The translations under genes and the position numbers were made by a program. Positions 34,919 through 42,721 of a stretch of DNA of 64,000 nt are shown here, one piece after another. The notes under the pieces are model-generated. The model was not told where the DNA came from. It saw nothing but the letters and a program-made list of their open reading frames with translations, and made no database searches. Location of the stretch: positions 15,211 to 79,210 of the forward strand of contig JBFLFY010000008.1 in the NCBI GenBank assembly GCA_041859875.1. The letters are read 5' to 3'. Numbering within the stretch: position 1 is the first letter of the stretch; every line of letters begins with the position of its first letter. Origin of the DNA: Thermocaproicibacter sp041859875. GTDB lineage: Bacteria; Bacillota; Clostridia; Oscillospirales; Acutalibacteraceae.

Positions 34919-34960
34919 AAGTTGGGGAGCGCCGGCTGCTAAGCTGGTGTTCCCCAACTT
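34919..34960. terminator. Bidirectional terminator between the 78-residue gene and mreB
   Basis: A 19-bp stem with three G-U pairs (AAGTTGGGGA arm against TCCCCAACTT) and a 4-base loop lies between convergent genes. T content on both sides is moderate, so it may act in both directions. Confidence 0.75.
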
Positions 34961-34971
34961 TCTATTTGAAT

Positions 34972-35997
34972 TTAATATTCATCACTCAGCGGATTCAGAA
35001 TTCCGTACGAATTGCCTTCGATGCTATCTATAAATTTTGTGGCCTTCCCTGCGCCCAGCGCAACACAATCCTGCGGGCTTTCCGCAATGCGCACCGGCAT
35101 TTTCGTCTTTTTGGAAATCAGTTCATCAATTCCAAAAATCTGTGCAGAGCCGCCGGTAAGTACCATTCCATCGGTATAGATGTCACCCATCAGTTCAGGC
35201 GGAGTATTTTCGAGCATTTCCTGCACTACACGAATGATTTGCATGGCACCGTCAATCAGCGCTTCCAGCACTTCATCGCTCGAAATATCTGCCCACTGCG
35301 GCAGGCCAGTCATGGCATTTCGGCCTTTTACGCGAAAAGTAAGAATCTCTTTGCGCGGAAAAACACAGCCAATCATAATTTTGCATTCTTCCGCCATATG
35401 GCGGCCGATAATCAGGTTATACTTCCGCCGCACATACTTGATGACGGCTTCGTCAAAAGTATCGCCCGCAACTTTTACGGAGCGAGAAATGGCAATGCCA
35501 TTCAGGGAAATAACTGCCATATCCGTCGTGCCGCCCCCAATGTCAACAACAAGTGAACCATGCGGCTCGGAGATTTTCAGCCCAGCGCCAAGCGCAGCAG
35601 CAACCGGTTCCTCGATTGGGCAAATCTTGCGCACCCCTGCGGCACTGATGGCATCCACAACAGCACGTTTCTCCACTTCGGTAATTGCGCATGGTATGCT
35701 GACAACAACACGCGGCATGATAACCTGATTCGCACTGACACGTTTCAGGTATGTTTCAATTAGTACTTTTGCTAAGTCAAAATCTGAAATAACGCCTCCG
35801 GAAAGCGGGTGGCACACCTGAATCTTGTCGGAAGTACGCCCTACCATAGCATAGGCTTCCTTACCGGTCGCGACAATCTCGTCCGTTTCCAGGTTTACAG
35901 CAACCACCGCAGGCTCATTTAATACAATTCCTTTTCCGTCTAGATAAATCTTTACCGAGGAAGTTCCCAGGTCAAGTGCAATATCCGTGCCGAGCAC
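34972..35997 (-). CDS. mreB: MreB/Mbl-family actin-like cell-shape protein
   Basis: The 341-residue bacterial actin directs lateral cell-wall synthesis. It shows phosphate-1 IALDLGTSSVKIYLDGKG, the family's GKGIVLNEPAVVAVN, phosphate-2 VVDIGGGTTDMAVISL and the adenosine motif GMVLTGGSAQIFGIDELIS. It is not next to mreC/mreD, so it could be the Mbl-type paralogue. The start is GTG at 35997 with a weak upstream site. A consensus promoter immediately downstream of comFC drives it. Confidence 0.9.
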   Translation of the reverse strand: MLGTDIALDLGTSSVKIYLDGKGIVLNEPAVVAVNLETDEIVATGKEAYAMVGRTSDKIQVCHPLSGGVISDFDLAKVLIETYLKRVSANQVIMPRVVVSIPCAITEVEKRAVVDAISAAGVRKICPIEEPVAAALGAGLKISEPHGSLVVDIGGGTTDMAVISLNGIAISRSVKVAGDTFDEAVIKYVRRKYNLIIGRHMAEECKIMIGCVFPRKEILTFRVKGRNAMTGLPQWADISSDEVLEALIDGAMQIIRVVQEMLENTPPELMGDIYTDGMVLTGGSAQIFGIDELISKKTKMPVRIAESPQDCVALGAGKATKFIDSIEGNSYGILNPLSDEY

Positions 35998-36082
35998 CTC
36001 ATCACATCCATTTCAGAGTATTCAGAAAGAACATATTCAGGGCTTTTGCCCCGTATTCCCGTTATTTTTTCCGATTCTATAT

Positions 36083-36111
36083 ATTATATAACATCGATTA
36101 CGACTTTTCAA
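36083..36111 (-). promoter_or_regulatory. SigmaA promoter of mreB
   Basis: On the minus strand TTGAAA, a 17-base spacer and TATAAT end about 85 bases before the GTG start. The minus-35 directly abuts the comFC stop codon. Confidence 0.82.
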
Positions 36112-36819
36112 CTATTCCGGTATTGCTCTGGCAACGGCTGCGCAGGCAACAGACACTGCACCGCCCTTGTAAAGCTGTGCCAAACATTCAGCAAGTGTAG
36201 AGCCGGTTGTTACAATATCGTCTACCAGCAAAATGTGCTTGCCTAGCGCTGCCTTCTCACAAGGTGCATAAGCACCGCGTACGTTGCGCACACGTTCCTC
36301 TCTGCTCAGCAAATGCTGCGTCCGGTTCTGCTTCACTTTGCGGAGGCATTGTACATATGGCAGGTTCAGGTTTTTCGCAAGGTGTACAGCAATCAGTTCC
36401 GACTGGTTGTAACCACGCTCTTTCTGCCTTCGATGTGAAAGGGGAACTGCTGTAACAAGGTCAAACCTTGCTCCCGGAAAAGCACGCAAAACCTGCCGCG
36501 CCAAATGTTCTGCATAATAAGAAGCATTTTGTTTCTGCCCCTCAAATTTGTACCGTAAAAGAGAATCCCGCACCTTGCCATCATATGCATAAAGGTAAGT
36601 GCAAAAAGCTTTCTGCTTTTTATTTTTAGCAATAGGCACAATATTTATTTCTTTTTCTTCCGGCAGATTTGCTGCACATACAAGGCAGAGCTGTTTACCC
36701 GGAGGAATAATTTCACCGCAGAAAATGCAGTGCGGCGGAAAGAGAAGGTCAAGAAGAAACCGCAGGACAGCCTTAAGGCTTGCTTTCACCACTTTCGCCG
36801 CCCCCTGTAAGTAAATCAT
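36112..36819 (-). CDS. comFC: ComF-family phosphoribosyltransferase-like competence protein
   Basis: The 235 residues have an N-terminal four-cysteine zinc site (FPPHCIFCGEIIPPGKQLCLVCAANL) and a C-terminal type-I PRTase fold with the HILLVDDIVTTGSTLAECL PRPP loop (about 188-206). ComFC is needed for DNA uptake in naturally competent Firmicutes; ComFA is not seen here. Its start lies 46 bases inside recD2, so it is probably coupled to it. Confidence 0.9.
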   Translation of the reverse strand: MIYLQGAAKVVKASLKAVLRFLLDLLFPPHCIFCGEIIPPGKQLCLVCAANLPEEKEINIVPIAKNKKQKAFCTYLYAYDGKVRDSLLRYKFEGQKQNASYYAEHLARQVLRAFPGARFDLVTAVPLSHRRQKERGYNQSELIAVHLAKNLNLPYVQCLRKVKQNRTQHLLSREERVRNVRGAYAPCEKAALGKHILLVDDIVTTGSTLAECLAQLYKGGAVSVACAAVARAIPE

Positions 36820-39001
36820 ACAGCCCCGTGTAACGCCGCGTTTTTCGGTTGTTTTCTACCATTAGACGAACTGTTTCCGCATGGCCAACAAGGATAAGCA
36901 GTGACTTTGCACGGGTAACTGCCGTGTAAAGCAGATTTCGGTAATACAGCTGGGGTGCGCCGCGGTACATGGGAATAACCACAGCCGGGAATTCGTTGCC
37001 CTGGCTTTTATGAACCGTCATAGCATATGCGGGTTCCAGTTCCGCTGCACTTTCCTTTTCATAAGTTACCGTCCGGTCATCCATACGGACGGCAAGCGTG
37101 GAAGCGCGGCGGTCTATTTTCAGCAGTACACCAAGGTCACCATTATAAACGCCTTCGCCATAGTTTCCATCGTCACGTACCCACGGCAAATCGTAGTCAT
37201 TTTTAATCTGCATGACCTTGTCGCCTTCCCGAAAAAGGAGGCCATTTACGCTGATTTCAGACTTTTCCGGCGATTTTGGGTTAATCGCCTGCTGAAGCCT
37301 GCGGTTCAGTTCAATCGTCCCTAGTTCACCTTTTCGGCCTGGGGAAAGTACTTGAATATCGGTAAACGGCGAATAGCCATAACTTTTCGGGAGGCGCCGG
37401 CTGCACAGGTCAACGATTACAGAACCGATTTCTTCTGCCGAACGGTAAGGCAAAAAAAAGAAATCCGAGGTATGCACCGTAAGTTCGGGTTCCTGCCCAG
37501 CAACAATTTTGTGCGCATTTGCAACAATCAGGCTTTGCATAGACTGCCGAAAAACTTCCTTTAGTTGTACCACCGGAACAAGGCCGGATGCAATTAAGTC
37601 ACCAAGAATATTCCCCGGCCCCACAGACGGAAGCTGGTCACAGTCCCCCACCATAATCAGCCTGCAGCCAAGTGGCAAAGCGCGGAGAACCGCTTCAAAA
37701 AGCGCCGTGTCAACCATAGAAAGCTCGTCAATAATCAGTGCGTCACAGTCAAGCAGATCTTTCTCGTTTTTCTCAAATTCAGGCCGGTCGTTTTCGTCCC
37801 ACTTCACTTTCAGCAGGCGATGAATTGTCTTGGCTTCTTTTTCTGTTAATTCCGACATACGCTTTGCCGCGCGCCCTGTTGGAGCTGCAAGGAGCACTTT
37901 CTCGCCTTTAAACTCAAGAATTCGGATAATGGCATTCAGTGTAGTTGTTTTTCCGGTGCCGGGGCCGCCTGTAAGAATCAGCATTCCTCTGGTCAGAGCT
38001 TCCCGCACTGCAGCCTTCTGCAGCTGTGCATACTGGATATTTTCTTCCGCTTCTATGGTAGAAATATATCCGTCCACGCCTATGACCGACTGTGCCGGAT
38101 ACTGCAGCATCATACGCACACGCCCGGCTATGTAGACTTCCGAACGGTAAAGCCGCGGAGTAAACACAAACTCTCTGCTGTGGAATTTCCGGCAAACCAA
38201 AGTGGAGTCTTCCTTCATTTCGTTCAGAGCATCCGCCGCCTCTTCCGGGGTTACACCTAGCATATGGGCAGAGGCCTTAAGGAGCTTGTCCTTTGGCAAA
38301 CAAGTATGGCCATTATTTTCGTTGTGCTTCAAGACGTACACAATTCCCGCCCGTAAACGGCATCGGTCATCCTGTGGGCATTCCATAGCCGCCGCAATCC
38401 TGTCGGCGCGGGCAAAATCAATTTGCAGGTCTTCACTGCAAAGGCAGTATGGGTTCTGCTTTACCTCATCTTCTGCCTGTGGACCAAATGCTTTCCAGAC
38501 TCGGACTGCTTCTTCCGGCGTAAGGCCATATGTGGAAAGACGCAGCATCGTTTCACGGATGCCGCCTACGCGCTGAAATTCCTGGCAAATATGTGCCGCT
38601 TTGCTGCGTGTAATACCCTTAACGCTTTCAAGACGTTCCGGCTCATTTTCTAACACCTGCAGTGTTTCAGAGCCAAAGGCATCCACAATTTTTCCTGCAA
38701 TAACGGGGCCAACACCTTTAATAGCACCGGACGAAAGATATTTCAGGATGGCCGCAGCATCCGCAGGAGCGGAACGCTCTACACCCTGTGCTTTAAACTG
38801 CGGGCCATAGTTCTGGCTGTTGACCCAGTTACCAATAACGTGCAGTTCTTCTCCCACGCCAACAAATGGCATAGTACCGACAACCGTTGTCAGCTCTTCC
38901 CCACTGTTCAGCTCTATCACGGCATAACCGTTTTTTTCATTTCGATAAATGACCTGCTCCACAGAGCCGGTCATTTCCAGCAGTTTTTCGTTTACCAACA
39001 A
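36773..39001 (-). CDS. recD2: RecD2-type ATP-dependent 5'-3' DNA helicase
   Basis: The 742 residues lack RecBC partners and show the RecD2 N-terminal extension with OB-like and helix-hairpin-helix parts (AIKGVGPVIAGKIVDAFG, about 90-110), then a superfamily-1 helicase with ILTGGPGTGKTTTLNAI, DELSMVD, GDCDQLPSVGPG and the final YAMTVHKSQGNEFP and YTAVTRAKSL. RecD2 acts in replication fork and mismatch repair in B. subtilis. The start is TTG behind GGGGGAG; two consecutive TTGs are possible. Confidence 0.94.
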   Translation of the reverse strand: MLVNEKLLEMTGSVEQVIYRNEKNGYAVIELNSGEELTTVVGTMPFVGVGEELHVIGNWVNSQNYGPQFKAQGVERSAPADAAAILKYLSSGAIKGVGPVIAGKIVDAFGSETLQVLENEPERLESVKGITRSKAAHICQEFQRVGGIRETMLRLSTYGLTPEEAVRVWKAFGPQAEDEVKQNPYCLCSEDLQIDFARADRIAAAMECPQDDRCRLRAGIVYVLKHNENNGHTCLPKDKLLKASAHMLGVTPEEAADALNEMKEDSTLVCRKFHSREFVFTPRLYRSEVYIAGRVRMMLQYPAQSVIGVDGYISTIEAEENIQYAQLQKAAVREALTRGMLILTGGPGTGKTTTLNAIIRILEFKGEKVLLAAPTGRAAKRMSELTEKEAKTIHRLLKVKWDENDRPEFEKNEKDLLDCDALIIDELSMVDTALFEAVLRALPLGCRLIMVGDCDQLPSVGPGNILGDLIASGLVPVVQLKEVFRQSMQSLIVANAHKIVAGQEPELTVHTSDFFFLPYRSAEEIGSVIVDLCSRRLPKSYGYSPFTDIQVLSPGRKGELGTIELNRRLQQAINPKSPEKSEISVNGLLFREGDKVMQIKNDYDLPWVRDDGNYGEGVYNGDLGVLLKIDRRASTLAVRMDDRTVTYEKESAAELEPAYAMTVHKSQGNEFPAVVIPMYRGAPQLYYRNLLYTAVTRAKSLLILVGHAETVRLMVENNRKTRRYTGLYDLLTGGGESGESKP

Positions 39002-39061
39002 ACTCCCCCGGATCTCCTCTAATTTGTTTTTAGTATACCCGAAACGGAATGTATTTGCAAA

Positions 39062-39394
39062 TTAGACAAGCCAGAATTTTTGAAATTCTTCCGGCGTACA
39101 AAGAATTGTACTTGGGTTATCCGCACAAATCATCTCACAGATGCGGCGCGTTTCTTCGTCCATGCCACGGTCAATACAGACAACCTGCACCTTGCCGCAC
39201 GACCACGCCGCACGCTCCAATGCCGTGCGCAGACGGTACTCTGCCTGTTCATCATGGCCGGATAACGAAAGCACCAGAATCATTCTGCCTGAATGCTCTG
39301 CTTTTAACATGTGAAGAAATATTGTCCGCATTACTTCTACCAGCCCAATAATGGCAAAAACAGCAAAAACGCACTTAAAAATCATTTCCGGCAT
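39062..39394 (-). CDS. Small membrane-anchored protein of unknown function
   Basis: The ATG at 39394 gives 110 residues. An N-terminal helix (MIFKCVFAVFAIIGLVEVMR) is followed by a cytoplasmic alpha/beta domain with VLSLSGHDEQAEYRLR, VQVVCIDRGMDEETRRI and a terminal STILCTPEEFQKF, resembling a small Rossmann-like unit without recognisable catalytic residues. Its ribosome binding site GGGGTG is the 3' arm of the metK terminator hairpin. It lies between metK and recD2. I do not recognise a named family. Confidence 0.75.
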   Translation of the reverse strand: MPEMIFKCVFAVFAIIGLVEVMRTIFLHMLKAEHSGRMILVLSLSGHDEQAEYRLRTALERAAWSCGKVQVVCIDRGMDEETRRICEMICADNPSTILCTPEEFQKFWLV

Positions 39395-39402
39395 AGAAAA
39401 AT

Positions 39403-39431
39403 CACCCCAGCACATTGTATGTGCCGGGGTG
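39403..39431 (-). terminator. metK terminator whose 3' arm carries the next gene's ribosome binding site
   Basis: On the minus strand CACCCCGGCACA pairs with TGTGCTGGGGTG (12 bp, one mispair/wobble) around a 5-base loop and is followed by ATTTTT. The GGGGTG in the 3' arm is the only good ribosome binding site for the gene starting at 39394. Confidence 0.78.
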
Positions 39432-39444
39432 GAATTTTGACAGA

Positions 39445-40629
39445 TTATTTTTTTAGAGCAGCTTTCAAAGCATCAACCTTGTCGCGTTTCTCCCACGGAA
39501 CATTCAGGTCTTCGCGGCCCATATGTCCATAGTTTGAAACTGCACGGTAAATTGGCCTGCGGAGGTCAAGCTTCCGGATAATCGCGTTCGGGCGAAGGTC
39601 AAACACCTTTTCAACAGCTTTCGCCAGCTCTTCACTGCTGTATTCTGAGGTTCCGAATGTGTCAACAGCAATGGAAACCGGGTGGGCAACCCCAATGGCA
39701 TAAGCGAGCTGAACTTCGCACTTTTTGGCGAGGCCAGCCGCAACAATGTTCTTTGCGACATAGCGGGCAGCATAGCTTGCGGAACGGTCAACTTTTGTCG
39801 GGTCTTTGCCGGAAAAAGCGCCGCCGCCGTGCCGTCCGTAGCCGCCGTATGTATCAACAATGATTTTTCTGCCGGTAAGGCCGCTGTCACCTACTGGGCC
39901 GCCAATAACAAACCGGCCGGTTGGGTTGATAAAATATTTGGTGTTCTCATCCAGCCATTTTGCCGGAATGATTTTCTGAATAACCTGCGCCTTGATGTCT
40001 TTACGAATCTGTTCCAAAGTAACATCCGGGTCGTGCTGAGCGGAAACAACAACAGTATCCACGCGAACCGGCGTGTCACCGTCATATTCCACTGTGACCT
40101 GCGTTTTTCCGTCTGGGCGCAGATAAGAAAGCGTCCCATTTTTGCGGACTTCGGTCAGACGTTTGGAAAGCTTATGGGCAAGCGAAATTGCCATTGGCAT
40201 AAGTTCAGGTGTTTCATCGCACGCATAGCCAAACATCATACCCTGGTCACCTGCACCGATAAGGTCATCCTCATCTTTTGCGCCATTTTTCGCTTCAAAC
40301 GACTGGTCGACACCCATTGCAATATCCGGCGACTGAACGTCAATGGAAGTCAGTACGCCGCAGGTGTTGCCGTCAAAGCCGCAGGCTGGGTCATCGTAAC
40401 CGATGTCCTTTACAACATCACGTGCGATGGAAGCAATATCAACATAGCAATTCGTTGAAATCTCACCCATTACATGGATAATACCGGTTGTTGCCGTTAC
40501 TTCACAGGCCACGTGTGCATAAGGGTCTTTGGCGAGAATTGCATCCAAAATAGCATCTGCTATCTGGTCGCAGATTTTGTCGGGGTGTCCTTCTGTTACG
40601 GATTCAGATGTAAAAAACCGATTTGACAT
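39445..40629 (-). CDS. metK: S-adenosylmethionine synthetase
   Basis: MetK makes SAM from methionine and ATP. The 394-residue product starts MSNRFFTSESVTEGHPDKIC behind AGGAGG and contains GAGDQGMMFGYACDETPELM, the GGGAFSGKDPTKVDRS loop and the C-terminal YGHMGREDLNVPWE motif. An in-frame codon at 40836 reaches back through the riboswitch and is not a real start. Expression is under a SAM-I riboswitch, giving product feedback. Confidence 0.97.
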   Translation of the reverse strand: MSNRFFTSESVTEGHPDKICDQIADAILDAILAKDPYAHVACEVTATTGIIHVMGEISTNCYVDIASIARDVVKDIGYDDPACGFDGNTCGVLTSIDVQSPDIAMGVDQSFEAKNGAKDEDDLIGAGDQGMMFGYACDETPELMPMAISLAHKLSKRLTEVRKNGTLSYLRPDGKTQVTVEYDGDTPVRVDTVVVSAQHDPDVTLEQIRKDIKAQVIQKIIPAKWLDENTKYFINPTGRFVIGGPVGDSGLTGRKIIVDTYGGYGRHGGGAFSGKDPTKVDRSASYAARYVAKNIVAAGLAKKCEVQLAYAIGVAHPVSIAVDTFGTSEYSSEELAKAVEKVFDLRPNAIIRKLDLRRPIYRAVSNYGHMGREDLNVPWEKRDKVDALKAALKK

Positions 40630-40686
40630 AATTAAAAGCCTCCTGTTTTGAATTGTGGAATTCGAACTGAAATCAGCCAAATTTCC

Positions 40687-40720
40687 AAAAAAATATGCCG
40701 CCCGGAAAAACCGAACAGCA
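40687..40720 (-). terminator. SAM-controlled terminator in the metK leader
   Basis: A 10-bp stem (TGCTGTTCGG with CCGGGCGGCA, several G-U pairs) with a 5-base loop is followed by TATTTTTTT. It is the expression platform of the SAM-I riboswitch: SAM binding should favour it and shut off metK. Confidence 0.88.
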
Positions 40721-40734
40721 CATTCAAAACGAAC

Positions 40735-40825
40735 CTCATCTTTCGGTCTCCCGCAGGAATTGGCACCTTGCAAAAGCAGGTTGCCGGACATCATAGGGCC
40801 TGTTCCCTCCGTCACTCTTGATAAG
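40735..40825 (-). promoter_or_regulatory. SAM-I (S-box) riboswitch aptamer of metK
   Basis: The minus strand shows the S-box core: CTTATCAAGAG, then GACGGAGGGAACAGGCCC, GATGTCCGGCAACC, AAGGTGCCAATTCC and the closing GATGAG that pairs with CTTATC (P1). These are the conserved SAM-I motifs in the right order. It controls metK through the terminator at 40687-40720. Confidence 0.95.
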
Positions 40826-40848
40826 GGCATATTCACTTGTATGATATG

Positions 40849-40877
40849 ATTATATCATAGCTTACCGCTTTCGTAAA
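40849..40877 (-). promoter_or_regulatory. Promoter of the metK riboswitch transcript
   Basis: TTTACG, 17 bases, then a perfect TATAAT with extended TGA lie about 23 bases before the S-box start. The minus-35 matches 4 of 6 positions. Confidence 0.65.
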
Positions 40878-40913
40878 TATACAAAGCAGCCTGTTTGTCA
40901 AAAACCGTCCAAT

Positions 40914-41555
40914 TCAGCGAAGTTTACCATGCAGAATCGGGCTAACCCGTTTATACAGCAGAAACGTAAGCGCGGAAACAGCAGCGCCTTTGAACAAGTT
41001 AAATGGCACAACCGCAAAGAAAATGAACGTAGAAATGCTGTTAATAGAAGGATTAATTTTTGTTCCAGCTGCAATCAGTGCAGCCATCGGCATATGGAAA
41101 GCACTCGCATAAAGCGGCAGCAGCACATACGCGTTTACAGCACCTGCCGCCGCAGACATCAAAACTGTCCCGGCTACCATGCCGAGAAGCGCATCTTTCT
41201 TCGTTTTCTGCTTTTTGTAAATCAATGCTGCTGGTATCACCATACAGCAGCCAAAAATAAAGTTTGCAAGGTCACCGACGCCTGCCGTAGAACTTCCGTG
41301 AATAAAGAAATACAGCAAAACCTTGATGAATTCAATCATTGCCCCTGCAAGCGGGCCCATGGCAAAGGCACCGATAAGTACCGGCAGTTCACTGAAATCC
41401 AAGCGGTAAAAGCCTGGCGCAAACCAGAGCGGGAATTCAATCGTCATCAGGCAAAATGCTATGGCAGAGAGGATGCCGACCTGTGTAATAACGCGGATAT
41501 TGCTGACTGATGCAGACTGATTTTTGAGGCTTTTGGTTTCTGAATTTTCCAGCAT
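40914..41555 (-). CDS. ribU: ECF transporter S component, riboflavin (RibU)
   Basis: RibU gives substrate specificity to an ECF-type importer that shares the general EcfA/EcfT energy module. From the ATG at 41555 (AAGGAG) the 213-residue protein has about six helices and begins with the T-module contact segment QVGILSAIAFCLMTIEFPLW, followed by FAPGFYRLDFSELPVLIGAFAMGPLAG, split here at LDFSELPVLIGAFAMGP, which is typical of RibU. The FMN riboswitch upstream fixes riboflavin as the most likely cargo. An in-frame codon at 41582 lies at the riboswitch terminator's edge. Confidence 0.92.
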   Translation of the reverse strand: MLENSETKSLKNQSASVSNIRVITQVGILSAIAFCLMTIEFPLWFAPGFYRLDFSELPVLIGAFAMGPLAGAMIEFIKVLLYFFIHGSSTAGVGDLANFIFGCCMVIPAALIYKKQKTKKDALLGMVAGTVLMSAAAGAVNAYVLLPLYASAFHMPMAALIAAGTKINPSINSISTFIFFAVVPFNLFKGAAVSALTFLLYKRVSPILHGKLR

Positions 41556-41583
41556 AAAAACTACTCCTTTTTCCGCTGCCAAC

Positions 41584-41614
41584 GAAAAAGCCCCACAGGA
41601 TAAACCTGTGGGGC
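41584..41614 (-). terminator. FMN-controlled terminator in the ribU leader
   Basis: A perfect 10-bp stem GCCCCACAGG/CCTGTGGGGC with a 5-base loop is followed on the minus strand by TTTTTCG. It is the expression platform of the FMN riboswitch. Confidence 0.9.
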
Positions 41615-41642
41615 GAAAATACGCAATTAATAATACTGCGCG

Positions 41643-41768
41643 TTCTTCTTCATTCCGGACTATACCGTCGGCCTTGGAGTCACACCAAATCTGCGGAAAC
41701 CCGCTCGTGGGCTTGTCGGCTTACGCCGCATTACCACCGGTGGGGAATTGCACCCCGCCCCGAAGACA
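41643..41768 (-). promoter_or_regulatory. FMN riboswitch (RFN element) of ribU
   Basis: The minus strand carries the RFN core in order: TCTTCGGGGCGGGGTGCAA, CCCCACCGGTGGTAA, AGCCCACGAGC, GATTTGGTG, CCAAGGCCGACGGTATAG and TCCGGAATGAAGAAG, with P1 formed by the TCTTC and GAAGA ends. It should terminate ribU transcription when FMN is abundant. Confidence 0.96.
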
Positions 41769-41786
41769 GCTTGTTAAATTGGTATC

Positions 41787-41815
41787 ATTATATTCCTTCT
41801 GCTCTGATTTGTCAA
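41787..41815 (-). promoter_or_regulatory. Consensus SigmaA promoter for the ribU riboswitch transcript
   Basis: TTGACA, exactly 17 bases, TATAAT: a full consensus match ending about 20 bases before the RFN element. Its minus-35 lies only 2 bases from the divergent promoter's minus-35. Confidence 0.9.
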
Positions 41816-41817
41816 GA

Positions 41818-41846
41818 TTGTCAGCAGCACTTTGCACTGCTATAAT
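41818..41846 (+). promoter_or_regulatory. SigmaA promoter of the phospholipase-D-like lipoprotein gene
   Basis: TTGTCA, 17 bases, TATAAT lie about 35 bases before the ATG at 41881. The two minus-35 boxes of this divergent pair are 2 bases apart, so polymerase binding may be mutually exclusive. Confidence 0.85.
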
Positions 41847-41880
41847 AAAAGAAAATGCCGTATTTGGTCTGGAGGTAACA

Positions 41881-42519
41881 ATGACTTCTCATTCGCTTAA
41901 AAGTAAAATTATTTCGGTTTTCGCCGCCGCAGTTATTTCAGCAGCCTTTCTGACATCCTGCGGAAAAATTACTGCTTCTGTAACCATACCAAGTTCCAGT
42001 TCTTCCGTCACCTATGAAAAAGGAATTACACTTCCGCTGAATTCGAATTCCGGCAACGGAACAACGGAGCTTTATTTTCCACGTGCAGGCGCAAATGCTC
42101 AGGCACAGCTGATTAAGATTATTAACTTCACTCAAAAGAGCCTGGATATGGCAATTTACAGCCTGACGGACAAACAGGTTGCCTCTGCTGTTATGGCAGC
42201 GCACAGCCGTGGCGTTGCCGTGCGAATTATCTCTGACAAGGAGCAGTCCGGCGGCCAATACCAAAAAGGGCTTCTGCGCGGCTTTGTAAAAGTGGGAATT
42301 CCCGTAAAAATAAATTCACACGCCGGTTTAATGCATCTGAAGGTAACCATCGCCGACCGCAAAACCGTTACGACAGGCAGCTTCAATTACACAAAATCTG
42401 CCCAAGAAAAAAATGACGAGGTATTTGTGGTACTGAATGATGAAAACTCCGCGCAGAGATTTGAAGACGAGTTCAGCCAAATGTGGAGCAACAACTTGAA
42501 TTACACCAATTTCAAGTAA
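41881..42519 (+). CDS. Phospholipase D/nuclease-like lipoprotein with a single HKD motif
   Basis: From the ATG at 41881 (GGAGGT site) the 212-residue protein has a lipoprotein signal with lipobox LTSC (Cys near residue 24), a Ser-rich linker, and a PLD-like domain with FTQKSLDMAIYSLTDKQVA and the catalytic HLKVTIADRKTVTTGSFNYT (HxK-x4-D, then GSxN). A single HKD motif suggests a Nuc-type homodimer or cardiolipin/nucleic-acid phosphodiesterase on the outer face of the membrane. Its substrate is unknown. An in-frame codon at 41524 lies across the ribU promoter and is rejected. Confidence 0.88.
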   Translation: MTSHSLKSKIISVFAAAVISAAFLTSCGKITASVTIPSSSSSVTYEKGITLPLNSNSGNGTTELYFPRAGANAQAQLIKIINFTQKSLDMAIYSLTDKQVASAVMAAHSRGVAVRIISDKEQSGGQYQKGLLRGFVKVGIPVKINSHAGLMHLKVTIADRKTVTTGSFNYTKSAQEKNDEVFVVLNDENSAQRFEDEFSQMWSNNLNYTNFK

Positions 42520-42526
42520 TTACAGC

Positions 42527-42563
42527 AAAAAAGCGGCGCTACAGAAATGCAGCGCCGCTTTTT
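42527..42563. terminator. Bidirectional terminator between the PLD-like gene and the small membrane ORF
   Basis: A 13-bp perfect stem (AAAAAGCGGCGCT with AGCGCCGCTTTTT) with a 10-base loop has T-tracts on both strands and separates convergent transcripts. Confidence 0.9.
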
Positions 42564-42578
42564 AAGATAAATCTGCCC

Positions 42579-42686
42579 TTAGTACCCATTATGGATTCCT
42601 ATTGCGCTCATGACAATAATCCCGGCTCCGCACAGAACCGTAACAATGCCAAGAATCAGGCAGGCAATGTACATTCCTCTCGACAC
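42579..42686 (-). CDS. 35-residue hydrophobic peptide
   Basis: A GTG start behind GCGAGGTGAT opens a 35-codon frame beginning MSRGMYIACLILGIVTVLCG and ending IGIHNGY. One transmembrane helix (about 5-28) is predicted. It follows the broken aldose epimerase by 35 bases and precedes the shared terminator, so it is probably the last cistron of the kinase operon. No family is recognised. Confidence 0.5.
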   Translation of the reverse strand: MSRGMYIACLILGIVTVLCGAGIIVMSAIGIHNGY

Positions 42687-42721
42687 AATATCACCTCGCT
42701 CACCCTAAAGGGCTTGTTTAA

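Noticed and set aside
40630..40836. N-terminal extension of metK reaching to 40836
   Set aside because: It would translate the SAM-I riboswitch and its terminator; the ATG at 40629 has an AGGAGG site and the conserved N-terminus.
41524..41880. Extended start for the PLD-like gene
   Set aside because: It would cover both divergent promoters and the FMN riboswitch; ATG 41881 has a GGAGGT site and a clean lipoprotein signal.
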